Shown here piece by piece: positions 1-11,084 of a stretch of 64,000 nucleotides of DNA. The notes below the pieces were generated by a model that was not told where the DNA came from, made no database searches, and was given only the letters and a program-made list of their open reading frames with translations. Origin of the DNA: Teratosphaeria epicoccoides (lineage: Eukaryota; Ascomycota; Dothideomycetes; Mycosphaerellales; Teratosphaeriaceae). The stretch is from NCBI GenBank assembly GCA_021401465.1, contig JADDMT010000040.1, positions 62,001 to 126,000 of the forward strand. Reading direction: 5' to 3'. Position 1 is the first letter of the stretch. Every line of letters starts with the position of its first letter. Position numbers and translations under genes: made by a program.

Positions 1-856
1 GTTTTGGGGGAGGGATTGGATTTGGAGGTGAGAGCGGCGGCTTCGTGGGGTTGGAGCGGGCGGAAGTTGGAGGCGGCAATGGCGTTGGGGATGACGGAAA
101 CGGCGAGGGGATTGAGGGAGGCGCGGAGGGTGGTGTTCTCCTTGCTGAGGCGTCATGTCAGTGGGTGTGGTGGTGGTGGTGGTTGGCATGGGAAACAGGT
201 TTACCAAGTATGCGAGACACAAATGACATGTCCCACGTCGGACAGGGAGAACTTGAGCAACTTGTTGGCCATGATGCTCGCTGCATCGCTGAAGCCGAAG
301 AGGCTGTGGTCGGTGAAGGCGGTCATCAGACCCATGGTCCTCGCGTGTAGCAGACCTTCATGGCACAGATTGCTGAGCGATGCATGGCCATGGACGATCT
401 GGATCTGCTCTCGGATGAAGATGTGGCGCAGGACGGGGAAGGAGCTGAAGACGGTGGGAAAGGTGGTCGAGCGATAGACCAGCCAGTGGGGGAGATGGTA
501 GACCTTGAGGCGGTTGGTGAGGTATCGGACACCTGTCCGACTGGGGTACGAGTCTTGTGGGGGACCGTAGGCGTGGGTGACGATGATGACGCGGTGACCA
601 CGGTCAATGAGTTTCTGCGGTGCGGTCAGAAGGGAGGTCGGCCAGACGATTGATGGTTGCAACATGACGGCACGTGACGTGACTGGAGGATGGATGGTAT
701 TGAAAGTGGCGCTGAGACGTACGGTGGACAGCTGGTAGATGTGAGACTCGACTCCTCCTGGCTGTGGATAGAAGAAGTCGGATATCATGCTGGAGATGGA
801 GATCAGCGTATGTATGTTGATGATGTCGCTCGTACACACGCTATGTTGTATGGCAT
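1..856 (-). CDS. gpi3: GPI3/PIG-A GlcNAc-PI glycosyltransferase subunit, 5' part (runs off the window)
   Basis: Catalytic subunit of the ER complex that adds GlcNAc to phosphatidylinositol, the first step of GPI-anchor synthesis. Four exons are seen: 856-840, 789-723, 614-205 and 144 to beyond base 1. The introns are 839-790, 722-615 and 204-145, all GT-AG. The start is the short exon encoding MPYNIA, which joins in frame to MISDFFYPQPGGVESH, the strongly conserved family N-terminus. Further family matches are KLIDRGHRVIIVTHAYG, GVRYLTNRLKVY, EQIQIVHGHASLSNLCHE, FTDHSLFGF and, after the third intron, CKENTTLRASLNP and SVIPNA. The 3' half, with the nucleotide-sugar-binding part of the GT4 fold, lies outside the window. 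It diverges from dbp6 over 351 bp. Its product is needed for GPI proteins such as the GH72 enzyme at the other end of the window. Confidence 0.95.
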
Positions 857-1207
857 GATGGGGGAGGAGTGGCGGGGCGCCTCCAGGGCGCTCAGGCGGG
901 GCTCAGTCGTTCATGCTTGATGTTGACTGTCGTCTCTGCAGTCAGGTTAGGAATGTGCAGATGGATGACGCTTCTCCCGCCGATGAAGAAGGGGGTGGAG
1001 GACGAACAAGGGGAAGGGGTGGTGCGTTATTACCACATATATGCAGAAGTCCGGGTTGTGGGGGTGGCGGGGGTCTTGGCGCGCTCCCGAAGGCGGTGAC
1101 AAGCTGAAATTCTGAATTCTGCCGGTTGAAGGTGAAGTTGCACGTGAAAAGCTCAGGTACAGCAGTCGGAGGGAGTTTGCTGCAGCGCTTCAGTTCCGCA
1201 GAGGAAG
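857..1207. promoter_or_regulatory. Shared gpi3/dbp6 divergent intergenic region
   Basis: These 351 bp separate the start codons of gpi3 (minus) and dbp6 (plus), so they must hold both promoters and both 5' leaders. I see G-rich tracts on the plus strand but no clear TATA box or named site. Confidence 0.6.
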
Positions 1208-4045
1208 ATGGCGCCTCTCTACAGGCGCTTCATCCCGCCGAAGCCTGTTGATTCCCCTGCGGCGCCAGCCAAGCGCAGACGGGAGCGATCGGAGGAGGAG
1301 ATTGCGGAGAGAAAAGCGAAGAAGCTGCGGAAGAAGGGCGTGGAAGTAGATGTGGATGAGATTGTCGCACAGACCAGGCAGGAGAAGGAAGGCGCGACCG
1401 ATGTCGAGCAGAAAGCGCATGTGGATGAGGAAGGCGCGATCAAGGCCAAGCAAGAAGCTCGCGATGAGGCAGGAGCGAAGCCTGAGCCGAGTGGAGCATT
1501 CGCGCACGTGAAGAACGACAAGAAGCGGCATCGACTGGAGAAGGAGGCGCGGAAGGCACGAAAGGCCGCTGAACGAGTCATGATGCAAGAGAATGGACAC
1601 GGGCAGGCGCAGACTTCTGAAGCAGGTGCAGCCGCGTCCGTGGTTGCCGAGACGGAGACCACGCCACAGAAGAGACGGAAGGAGCGGAAGGAGCGGACGG
1701 GCCGGTCAGGAGGGGGGGAGGGGCAGAGGCAAAGTGTTGAAGGAAGCGACGATGGGGGAACGAATGTCGGGCAGGAACACAACCGCCTTGCCGCCGCTCC
1801 ACCAACCAAGCGCCGCCACAAGCTGGAAGCTGTCTTGTTACAAGAGCACCCGGCGCCGGAGGGAGGCCATCCCGACGGCAGTGACCATCTCCGCAAGCAC
1901 GGCGGCGTGCTGGCCAAGTTCCAGAAGTCGGTCACACGTACATGTGATAATCAAGCTCGAGCGCCACCAGAGCTGTCCGTGCAGGAGGCGGCGGAGAAGC
2001 CCCTCCTCCGCCATCTAGAGCCCATCCCCATCCCCCTCCCCCCGAAACACCCCACCCCGGACCTGGTGCCTGACGCCTCATCGCTGCCCCGATGGCTGGC
2101 CCATCCTCACGTCATTCCCTCCGACCGGCACGCCACCTTCGAGCATCTCGAGCTCGACCCAAACACCGTCAAGCACCTCTCCGCGCTCGGCCTGCAAGAT
2201 GCGCTGCCTGTCCAGCAAGCGCTGGTACCGCTGTTGCTCCCACCGGGCCTGTCTGGAGCCAGCTTTCCCTCCGCGACCGAACCCGTCCTTCCAGACCTGG
2301 CTGTCAGTGCGGCGACGGGCAGTGGAAAGACGATTGCATATCTCTTGCCCATCATCAAAGCCCTGGATCACGCGGGAAATGGTCTCGGCAGGCTCCGGAG
2401 TCTGATTGTGGTGCCGACCCGGGAGCTGGTCATGCAGGTGGCGGCTGTGGCCAAGAGTCTGGCCCAGGGGAGTCCCGTGACCGTGGGCATGGCCACGGGC
2501 ACAGGCAAGCTGAAGGATGAGCAAGAGAAGCTGATCAGGAAGACGCAGAAGCACGACCCAGCGCGCTCGGCCGCTCTCCTCGAGAAGGCGCATCGCCGCA
2601 ATCACCCACCTGACGCAGACGAGGAGGCTTTTGACGAGTATATGGAGGAGCTCGTAAGCCGCGATGCGAGAGAGGATCAGCGCCTGGACGACGCGGTCCA
2701 CTGCCTGGTCGATCATGTCCCCGTCTATCAATCCACCGTGGATGTGCTCGTCTGCACGCCCGGACGACTGTTGGAACATATCGCCAACACCTTGGGCTTC
2801 ACGCTGGCCCACCTCGAATGGCTCGTCCTCGACGAAGCGGACAAACTGCTCGACCAACAGTATGACGGCTTTCTCGACACCGTCAACACCGAGATCAGCC
2901 GGCCCAGGACACTCGAAGAGCAAGACGGCCGGGAACGCCTTCTCAAAGCCCACAACGGATGGGACGAACAGCGTGAGCGCCGAGTCCGAAAAGTCGTGCT
3001 CTCAGCCACCATGACGAGAGATATCGGCCAGCTCAGTGGTCTTCGTCTGTTCAGACCGAGGCTGCTGGTCGTGCGAGGCAGAGACGGCGAAACTGTCGCG
3101 GGTGCTGAGCCGACTCAGACGGTCGATGGCGGCGACGAGGTGGGCGGCGGCTGGGAGCTGCCGAGAGGGCTGGTGGAATACTGCGTGCCAGTCGGCGATG
3201 GGTCCGAGAAGCCGTTGTTTTTGGTCAAGCTGCTTGAGGACAGAATCATGCCCGTCCCGTCTTCCCCCGGCAGTTTCAAGAAGACGCCGCTGACGGCTCC
3301 GGCGATGGACCTCGAGGATTCTGTTTCGGACTCAGACAGCGACGGTGACTCCAGTCTCAGCGACTCTTCATCGGACAACACCAGCGACAGCGACGTCGAT
3401 TCATCTTCGATCACCTCAACTCCGTCTGCGCAGTCTTCCGACCGTCTGACCGGCATGCACCCCTCCCGCGCCGCCCTCTTCACCTCCAAACCTCCCCCGA
3501 CCACCGCCCCGACCATCCTCATCTTCACCTCCAGCACCGAATCCGCGCACCGCCTCTCCTACCTCCTCAAAGCCCTCAAACCACCGTGGACATCCTACAT
3601 CTCCACCCTCACCAAATCCAAGCCCTCCAGACGCCTCCCTCTCCCCCAACCGGGCCATCCCCATGCGAAGCTCAGCATCACCATCTCCACCGACCGCTCC
3701 TCTCGCGGCCTTGATGCGTTGCGAGAGAACCGGAGGATCACGCACGTGCTCCAGTACGACGTCCCGCGCTCTCTGACCTCGTACATCCACCGTGTCGGTC
3801 GGACTGCACGAGCGGGACAGCACGGGGAGGCTTGGACGTTGTACTCGCACTCTGAAGCGCGATGGTTCCTGAAAGAGGTGGCGCAGGCGGGGAGTGTGAG
3901 GCGGGCGCAGGCGGTGGAGAAGGTGACGGAGGTCAGACATGCTGTCGAGCGGGATCGGGAGTTGAGGGAGGTGTTTGAGAGGGCGTTGCAGGGGATGAGG
4001 GAGGTGGTGTACGGTGGGGAGGGGAAGGGGAGGTGGCAGCAGTAG
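1208..4045 (+). CDS. dbp6: DBP6-type DEAD-box RNA helicase, 60S ribosome assembly
   Basis: Single-exon, 945-residue nucleolar ATP-dependent RNA helicase acting in early 60S pre-ribosome assembly. The N-terminal ~270 residues are charged and low complexity, with Lys/Arg/Glu-rich nuclear-localisation-like runs. The helicase motifs follow in order: AATGSGKT (Walker A Lys374), PTRELV, TPGRLLEH, DEAD at 542-545, SAT from residue 599, then after a Ser/Asp-rich insert (about 700-740) IFTSST, DRSSRGLD and HRVGRTARAG from residue 861. The Ser/Asp insert between the two RecA lobes and the short, Pro-rich second lobe fit DBP6 better than other DEAD-box families. The start begins MAPLYRRFIPPKP, as in fungal DBP6 proteins. 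With sda1 and utp10 it is one of three ribosome-assembly genes here. Confidence 0.93.
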   Translation: MAPLYRRFIPPKPVDSPAAPAKRRRERSEEEIAERKAKKLRKKGVEVDVDEIVAQTRQEKEGATDVEQKAHVDEEGAIKAKQEARDEAGAKPEPSGAFAHVKNDKKRHRLEKEARKARKAAERVMMQENGHGQAQTSEAGAAASVVAETETTPQKRRKERKERTGRSGGGEGQRQSVEGSDDGGTNVGQEHNRLAAAPPTKRRHKLEAVLLQEHPAPEGGHPDGSDHLRKHGGVLAKFQKSVTRTCDNQARAPPELSVQEAAEKPLLRHLEPIPIPLPPKHPTPDLVPDASSLPRWLAHPHVIPSDRHATFEHLELDPNTVKHLSALGLQDALPVQQALVPLLLPPGLSGASFPSATEPVLPDLAVSAATGSGKTIAYLLPIIKALDHAGNGLGRLRSLIVVPTRELVMQVAAVAKSLAQGSPVTVGMATGTGKLKDEQEKLIRKTQKHDPARSAALLEKAHRRNHPPDADEEAFDEYMEELVSRDAREDQRLDDAVHCLVDHVPVYQSTVDVLVCTPGRLLEHIANTLGFTLAHLEWLVLDEADKLLDQQYDGFLDTVNTEISRPRTLEEQDGRERLLKAHNGWDEQRERRVRKVVLSATMTRDIGQLSGLRLFRPRLLVVRGRDGETVAGAEPTQTVDGGDEVGGGWELPRGLVEYCVPVGDGSEKPLFLVKLLEDRIMPVPSSPGSFKKTPLTAPAMDLEDSVSDSDSDGDSSLSDSSSDNTSDSDVDSSSITSTPSAQSSDRLTGMHPSRAALFTSKPPPTTAPTILIFTSSTESAHRLSYLLKALKPPWTSYISTLTKSKPSRRLPLPQPGHPHAKLSITISTDRSSRGLDALRENRRITHVLQYDVPRSLTSYIHRVGRTARAGQHGEAWTLYSHSEARWFLKEVAQAGSVRRAQAVEKVTEVRHAVERDRELREVFERALQGMREVVYGGEGKGRWQQ

Positions 4046-4244
4046 AGTTCTATGTCACACGGCGAGCGAGACTGAGGTGGAGTTTTGCAAAAAACGTCAA
4101 TCAATACGGTCGGTGTACAAAGTGTATATGTATGTACTGATGGCCTAGGGCCTCCGTCAAAAACTACCTCTCTTTATTTTTCGAGAGATCGTACACTTCC
4201 CTTGCATCATCATCATCATCGTCATGCATGATAGAGGGAATCAG

Positions 4245-4602
<358 letters not shown>

Positions 4603-4879
4603 TGAATTACCTACTATCCCTCCCCCCGTCCCGCCCCGCCCCGCCCCATCACCACCATCACCTTTTCAGAATTTCATTCCCACCAGCACGCACGCAACGT
4701 CCCTCCCCTCCCCTCCATCATCGCATACCAAGGTCCTCTCCCCTCCATCATCGCTTACCAAGGTCCTCTCCCCCCTGCTTCCATCACATACTCCTCCCCC
4801 GCCTCCCACCCCACTCCCCGGGGTCAAAATCATCAGAAACTATATCCCAAACCCGGTTGGGCCCAACCTCACCTCACCT
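4603..4879. repeat. C-rich stretch with a 30-bp tandem duplication
   Basis: A pyrimidine-rich stretch with runs such as CCCCGCCCCGCCCC. Bases 4711-4740 and 4741-4770 are direct copies of one 30-bp unit with a single mismatch. It lies in the 3' flank of the small secreted-protein gene on the minus strand. No gene is seen. Confidence 0.85.
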
Positions 4880-5299
4880 CTAACCCCTCGGCACCCCATC
4901 GAAAATCGACGGCATCTCATCCGAGTGATCCGCGTCCCACCCGAACACCGCCTCGTCTTCCGGGAGCAGGTCGCCGCTGCCGTCGACGGCGGCGAAAGGG
5001 TTGTACGGGGAGCGGGGGTTGATCTCTGCTTGGGCGTGGGCTTGGGTTGGGTTGCGGGGCTCTTGGGTGTGGGTTTGGTTTCGGTTGCGGGTCGTGGTGT
5101 TGTTGGAGGATGCTAGGGCTATGGGTGCCGGTGGGGGGGGTGGTTTGGTTAGTAGTGGTTGGTGCGTGGATGGGGGTGGGGTGGGGTGCTTACTGGTACT
5201 GCTGGAGGAGCGGGAGGGGAGGGGAGAGGCGGTGGTGAGGGGCGTGGTGGTGATGATGATGGTGAGGATGAGGGCGGTGGTGGTGGTAAGGAGCTTCAT
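4880..5299 (-). CDS. Small secreted Thr/Pro-rich protein, hypothetical
   Basis: Single-exon ORF of 139 residues. The N-terminus (MKLLTTTTALILTIIITT, cleavage likely after ...LTTAS) looks like a secretion signal. The middle is rich in Ser, Thr, Pro and Asn, with a proline run and several N-T/N-Q pairs, so it is probably disordered and glycosylated. The C-terminal ~45 residues are acidic and less repetitive (NPFAAVDGSGDLLPEDEAVFGWD). I recognise no family and see no cysteines. Low complexity and the C-rich minus strand leave some doubt that it is a gene. Its leader would run through the 16-bp minisatellite upstream. Confidence 0.5.
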   Translation of the reverse strand: MKLLTTTTALILTIIITTTPLTTASPLPSRSSSSTSKHPTPPPSTHQPLLTKPPPPPAPIALASSNNTTTRNRNQTHTQEPRNPTQAHAQAEINPRSPYNPFAAVDGSGDLLPEDEAVFGWDADHSDEMPSIFDGVPRG

Positions 5300-5340
5300 T
5301 TGGGGGTGGGTTCCTTTGGCTGGGAAGGGTGTTGGTTTTA

Positions 5341-5478
5341 GGTGGAGGTTGGTGTGGGTGGAGGTTGGTGTGGGTGGAGGTTGGTGTGGGTGGAGGTTGG
5401 TGTGGGTGGAGGTTGGTGTAGGTGGAGGTTGGTGTAGGTGGAGGTTGGTGTAGGTGGAGGTTGATGTGGGTGGGGGGG
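5341..5478. repeat. 16-bp minisatellite, about 8 copies
   Basis: Tandem unit GTGGAGGTTGGTGTGG. The first copies are exact, the next vary at one base (GTAG for GTGG), and the last decay into T/G-rich sequence to about 5530. It is strongly strand-asymmetric (G/T on plus, C/A on minus). It lies just upstream of the small secreted-protein gene. Confidence 0.95.
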
Positions 5479-5479
5479 T

Positions 5480-7780
5480 TGGTTGATGTTGTTGGTTGGT
5501 GGTTGATGTGGGTGGTTGGTTATTGGTAGTCGATGTGTCGGACTAGTAGTTGCGGTGGCTGTTGGCAGTCGATATGTTCGATCAGTAGTTGATCTGATTG
5601 TGTCGACAGTCGATCTGAATCGGTGGATGAAGAAAGGTGAAGACCGCCGCGCCTCGCCTTTATACAGATGGCGGATTGCGACCATGCAACAGAGTTCACG
5701 ACATGGAGTCTGGAGTCAGCAGCTCGTAAGCGGATTCCACGGCGGACGGCAGCCATACATGCGCTATCTGATTACCACTACGATCAGATTTCGGCTGAAT
5801 GCAATTGGTCCTCGACATCTGTAAGAGTCCTTGCCAGCAGTACGCGATGCGTTATCGAATGCATTTCCGGCGTCGTCCTCATTGTCGCCAGTCAGAGCTT
5901 CCTCCGCTCTCCTCTTCCCGCTCTCGACGGCGTGCGCTTGGGTCGCCCCTCGGAAGTACTTGCTAGCAAGGACCGATTCGTTGATCATCGATGCTGACGA
6001 CCGGGACTGCTCGAATCGAAGTCAATGTGTGGCGATGTGTTGGCAGATCACAACATCTCGAATTGACTGTCCGCGTGCAAGCCTGCTTTCGAGCTTCAAT
6101 CTCATGTTCAAATCCAGCACAGACGTCTCTTGCAAACGTCAGATGCTCGTCGAGGCGTGTACAGCTTGCAACATCACCTCTGCGCGGCCCCATCCGAGAC
6201 TGAGTTTTACGGCACAATGCGTGCTGGCCGACCGCCGACCAGTTCAGCGGGTGATAGCGGTTGCGAGAAGTGGAGTCCCGAAGGATCAAGAGCAGTGGCG
6301 ACGGGCATCCTCTGTGTCATGAGGACGAGATGGCAGGCTCAGACTGGCCGAATCATCAGTCATGAAGGTCGGTGGCTTGCGTACGTCCTCGGACTAATGG
6401 CAGATGTTCCATTCGATCCATCAACGATCGCGGCGCATGAGACAGTCAGTATCGTCTTGAGGTACGCATCAAAAGCGCAACAGCGTCGGAGATCATCTCC
6501 AGTCCACCATTGGATGTCTCTCCTCTTACCAGACTCACACTTATCAGCATCTTGGCGCTGCCGAAGACATACGCCAAAAGACTTCATGATCCGATAGCCT
6601 GCATTCTACTTGACACAAGGCCTCCAATGTACTTGCGAGGATTTCCCGGCCGGTGAGGCGCCATTCTTCTCGATCGTTGGTATTGGACGGTTTTCCGATC
6701 GTGAGTCGTGAGTCGTGCGCCTGAAGCGATTCAAATTCTGACTCTTGGCTCGGTTCGACGGTTCAACGGAGCTCACAGGTCTGAATGACCAGTACGACAG
6801 TCGATCAGTTGATCCCCTTGGACGCGCGCTTCAATATTTGAAGTAGTCAACTCATTCTTGACGGATCTGGGCAATATTACGTGCCCGTTGGTCAAGCAAC
6901 CGACCTGCCCTTCGGCGGAGACAAGAACCATTAGACGATCAGCTTTTCGGTCAATTGCTTGCTGAAGTGATGACGTTAGCTTGTCTAAGGCTGCTGATAA
7001 ACCTGAAAGCGCTGTCCTTCGAGCGTCAGTAACCTTGCTTTTGCAAGTCAGAGGGAGGCGGTCTCCACCACGGATGCGGAAGACCTTGGTAATGACTTTG
7101 ATCCAGGACTGATATCCATATCCGCGTCCATGGCGCACAGAAAGACTCGACGGAGAGACGTTCCATGATCGCACTGCTGTCGTGAGGCAAACACGCATTA
7201 TACCAACAACGACGGATGCTGGCCCCAATTACCTGACCATATCCTTGTCCTCTGTGCCATGTGGATGTCGAGGACATATAGATGTGGTTTTGACGCAACA
7301 TGACGCTTGGTTGAGGTGAGGGCCAGGATCGGCGCCGTATTCGCTGTCGCCTTTCCAAGGAGTAAACGTGCTGAATGTATGGATGACGATCATGGGCACT
7401 GGCGCTGTTCACACCGTCTCATGTGATTCATGTGTGGCTCAGATCACGTGCCCTCCATATCCCAGAGCAATGCTGTTTATGGAAATGGCCGGTCCATGCA
7501 TAGAGGTACCTGGATATCGGTGGTGTGCTGGATATGACCTTGAGCCAATCATGGGCGCCGTCTCATCAAAGCTGCAATATAGAGCTTCGACGTCCTGTCC
7601 TTAGCATTCCCATTGCGAACCCGAGCACTCCTGCACAGCACCCGATCGCCAACATCAAATAGACATTGGCGTAGCTGCTCCGGCCGGCTGCGTTGCTGCT
7701 GCACGAGACGCAACTATGAATACTTCCGCATTGCCAAAATCCATCCCTCATCCTTTACCTGCGTGACTTGCGTATCCAAC
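5480..7780. other. Gene-poor stretch, no confident gene
   Basis: About 2.3 kb of ordinary base composition. Several frames stay open for 70-160 codons on both strands, but none shows a family I recognise or a consistent splice model. The most protein-like is a minus-strand frame at 7228-6773, whose middle (ALSGLSAALDKLTSSLQQA) could form a helix. I do not call it a gene. Confidence 0.5.
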
Positions 7781-9390
7781 ATGGCTGATTCTCTACACTT
7801 GGCACCGATCGCGCTCGGATTGCTTTACATAACCTATCGCTTCATCAAGCAATTCATGTGTGCTAGGGGCTTCCGCAAATTGGCTGCGACAGAAGGATGC
7901 GGAGAGGCTGCTGACCACACAGAACCCTTCCCATATGGCTTCCGGATGCTCTGGCGAATCATGTAAGCCTAACCCCATCTGTGTACTTGACGAAGCAAGC
8001 TGGAACGATGTCTTAGGCAGCTAGACAAGACCGGCGAGGACTTACTTGACGATGTCATGACTGAGGAGTTCGGCGATCGACATACATTCAAGAAGACGAC
8101 TCATGACGGGACGATCTTGATCCAGACTACGGAGCCCCGGAACGTACAGACGCTGCTTGCTCTGAAGTTCGACGACTACGAGATTGGAGCGAGGCGAAGG
8201 CAGATCCTGCGTCCGGTCATTGGACACTCGGTCTTCTCGAGTGATGGCGCTTTCTGGCAGCATTCAAGGGCACTGTTCCGGCCGCAGTTCAGTCGGGACA
8301 ATATCAATGATCTAGATGCTACTGAGCGCTCTTGTAATGACTTGATCAGTGTACTGGGCGAGGCGGATGATTCTGGGTGGACCACTGGTGTCGCCTTGCA
8401 GCCACTGCTTTACAACTTTACCATGGATACTGCTTCACAGTTCCTGTTTGGCGAGTCACTACATGCTCAACCACTTTCCCTGGCGGCCGACATGGATCCT
8501 GAGACTCAGGCTCGATCACGATTGTTCATACAGGCTTTTGATCAAATTGGTCGGACGACTGCAGACCGCTTCCGCTTACAAGGCCTCTACTTCCTGGCTG
8601 ATGGCCCAAAGTTCCGCAAAGCCATAGCAAATGTCAAAGCTGTCACCGATCACTACGTCAAACGCGCGGTCCAGGAAGCCTCTGGGCCGGAGACGAAGCA
8701 AGATCGGAAGTACAGCCTCCTGACAGCCTTGGCCAAGGAGAACATCGACGAGACTGAGCTCCGCAATCAAATCCTTGCAATTCTGTTTGCTGGTCGAGAT
8801 ACCACTGCCTCACTTCTCGGATGGTGTTTCACCCGCCTGGCTCTGCATCCTGATGTCTTGTCCAGCCTTCGGTCAGCCATTCTGCGCCATTTCGAGACAG
8901 AAGTTATCACATTCGCGTCGCTCAAAGCGTGTCGACCGCTGCAAAACTTCATCAATGAAGTCCTGCGCCTCCATCCCACAGTACCCATCAACGGACGTTT
9001 CGCGACCAAGCATACTGTCATCCCACCGGTGGTGGTCCGACGGGCACTTCACCAGTTGCGGTCCGTAAAGGCCAATTTGTGCTCTTCTCCGTCTACCTGA
9101 TGCATCGACGCAAAGACCTGTGGGGTGACGACGCTCTTGACTTCAAGCCTGAGAGATTTGGCAAGAAGATTCCGAGTTGGCAGTTCTTGCCATTCATTGG
9201 AGGTCCGCGCATCTGTCTGGGTCAGCAGTTTGCGATTACTGAGGTTGGGTACTTGTTGGTTAGAATGTTGCAGACTTTTGATGGGATCGACCCGGTCAAT
9301 GTGGACGAGATGAGGAAAATGAAGAAGGCTTTAGGACTGACGAACACTGCGGCCGAGGGGGTGCGGGTACGACTGCATCGGGCGAAGTAG
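7781..9390 (+). pseudogene. CYP52-like cytochrome P450, one-base frameshift
   Basis: Resembles CYP52-type fatty-acid/alkane omega-hydroxylases, which are ER-anchored monooxygenases. Exon 1 is 7781-7962, the intron 7963-8016, exon 2 8017-9390. The N-terminus carries a membrane anchor. Later come SRALFRPQFSRD, the I-helix AGRDTTASLLGW, the E-x-x-R helix (EVLRLHPTVPIN), the PERF segment and the heme loop FIGGPRICLGQQFA (Cys codon 9214-9216). Between about 9022 and 9032 the frame slips by one base. Upstream frame 2 reads ...TVIPP and meets a stop at 9098-9100. Frame 1 carries the conserved GGGPTG...SPV segment and everything after it. No intron fits the slip. Restoring one base gives about 518 codons, normal for the family. 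All other motifs are intact, so this is either a recent inactivation or a consensus error. Confidence 0.85.
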
Positions 9391-9726
9391 CTGCGATCCG
9401 ATCGCTCTCCGATTTACTTCATGTCAATTTCTATCCGATGCAGCTAATGTCAGTCGGCATAGCAAAGCATCGCACCATGCCGGGATTCGTAAAGCAGCAA
9501 GTCGTGCGTGTCAGTCCAGGAGGCCTGAAGTCTCCAGGTATCTGGGCGCATGTGGAGGGATCTGGCGAGCTGTGGTTCTAGCGATGGCAGACTGTATACT
9601 TCCACAATGTTTACCATCGTCCTGACCCTCCCGCGCCGTCTCGTGCATTCGCGTGACTACCGACTAAGTGTGCAAGATGACACTGGGTCGATACTGAAGC
9701 AGTCCGGGCCTCAACATGCATGAACG
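9391..9726. other. Intergenic, nothing recognised
   Basis: 336 bp between the P450 and the next possible gene. No clear promoter element, repeat or RNA gene is seen. Confidence 0.5.
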
Positions 9727-10672
9727 TTGCAGCCATACGAATGCACAAATGGCTCCTCCATCTCGCGATTGGCCCGCCAAACCCAGCAAGAAGCACCAGA
9801 CCCAAAGCACCGTCCCGGAAAGCGAATTCGCCAGACTACAGAGCTTCTCTCGACAAGGTCAATACAATCCACTTCTGAAGCTTGGAAGTTCGAGCTCATG
9901 ATGCTCCCGTATGAGCTGCGGAGCCAGATCATCGACCTGCTCATATCTGCTTCGCCAAAGATCAATTTCCGACGAAGATGGTACAACCTCCACAAGCCGC
10001 CTCACATCGTCAAGGAAGACGCTGGCCAGCTTACACGCGTGGGCCATCAGCGGCTGAGACTAGAAACAATTCTGATCAGCCTCGAGCGAACCAGGTTTGA
10101 AGTCTGGAATTACAATGTTCGCAACTTCGTAGAGAGGCACCTTGGCAGAATTGAATTCACGCTCATGAAGGGTGATTCCAGCTACGAGAGAGGGCTTGGC
10201 ATCGCAGATCTCTTTCACCCGTACAGCAATGGTGCCTTCCGCACGATGCCCATCGGGTAGGAATCCTCTTCCAGTCACAGGCAGGAGCCTCATGCGTGAC
10301 AGATGGACGCCTGACGGTGCTCTGGTCCATACGTACCACCTTGTCCTTTCCGTGGACTCCGAAGATCAACTGCTAGAACCAGGCCCAGCGTCCAGCGCAG
10401 TTCAAACAGCCCTTGCATCCAAGGGGGACCCTGGCGTACTTGTCAGGCTCCCGTCCAGGTGGCGTGAGCCTTCAGTCATACACCCGCCGGTACCGCCGGT
10501 ATCTCACCGAATCTACAGTCTTGGCATGCGGTGCACGACCTCAGGTAACGTCTTAAGCTTGTTTCCAGCAGGTTTGTCTACTTCGCCGCTAATGCCAGTA
10601 GCCAATTGGCAGCAAAATCACGTGGCTCATGGCCACAGATGGGAGAAATGCAGTGGACACTCGGATCACTGA
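9727..10672 (+). CDS. Hypothetical protein, two-exon model
   Basis: I do not recognise the family. Exon 1 is 9727-10256, intron 10257-10302 (46 bp, GT-AG), exon 2 10303-10672, giving 299 residues. The splice joins two frames that each look coding: ...HPYSNGAFRTMPIG runs into WTPDGALVHTYHLVLSVDSE. Residues about 58-75 (MMLPYELRSQIIDLLISAS) resemble the short Leu-Pro-x-Glu-Leu helix that opens many fungal F-box-like proteins, which is only a suggestion. The first ~50 residues are basic and could be non-coding, so the start may be the internal Met pair near 9898. It lies between the frameshifted P450 and the UstYa locus on the opposite strand from the oxidases. Any role in the peptide pathway is unknown. 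Confidence 0.42.
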
Positions 10673-11084
10673 TATCTCCTGACCAATGCGGCTTCTCTCT
10701 GATCGAGTTGGTCGTCTGTATCCATAATTGTATCGTGCTCTGCCGGCTACCGACGTACGCAACGAGACGTCCATGATTGAATCAAGTTTTGACATTGTGA
10801 AGCTCATTCGCCGCGAGAATGTTTCCGCAGAGCAGCGTGGAAGTTATTCTGCTTGATCCGATGTCCATTGGACGGACGATGCGTTGAGAGACCCAACGAC
10901 AGATTCTATGCTAGGAGATACTCCAAAAATCCCGCAGCCTTCGTGTTCTCGACGGCGGCGCAATTTTGTGATGAATGCTATGATAGGGCAGCAAGGGCGT
11001 AAAGAATCGCAGTCTTCCGCCACTGCCGTGAGACTATGACCGCGAAGGCTTCGAAACCCCAACGAAGCATTGCAACTTCGACCT
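10673..11084. other. Intergenic, nothing recognised
   Basis: 412 bp between the 3' ends of the hypothetical gene (plus) and UstYa-like gene A (minus). No supported feature. Confidence 0.5.

Noticed and set aside
5341..5478. CRISPR-like array
   Set aside because: Units are contiguous 16-mers without spacers in a eukaryotic genome; it is a minisatellite.
5338..5685. Minus-strand Pro/Thr/His-rich ORF over the minisatellite
   Set aside because: Its lower half is a translation of the 16-bp repeat, and the remainder has no protein-like features.
6773..7228. Possible 151-residue minus-strand gene
   Set aside because: One short helical-looking stretch only; no start context, splice model or family to support it.
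7566..7751. Minus-strand ORF with a hydrophobic stretch (MLAIGCCAGVLGFAMGM)
   Set aside because: Short, overlaps the P450 promoter region, and has no partner exon or recognisable family.
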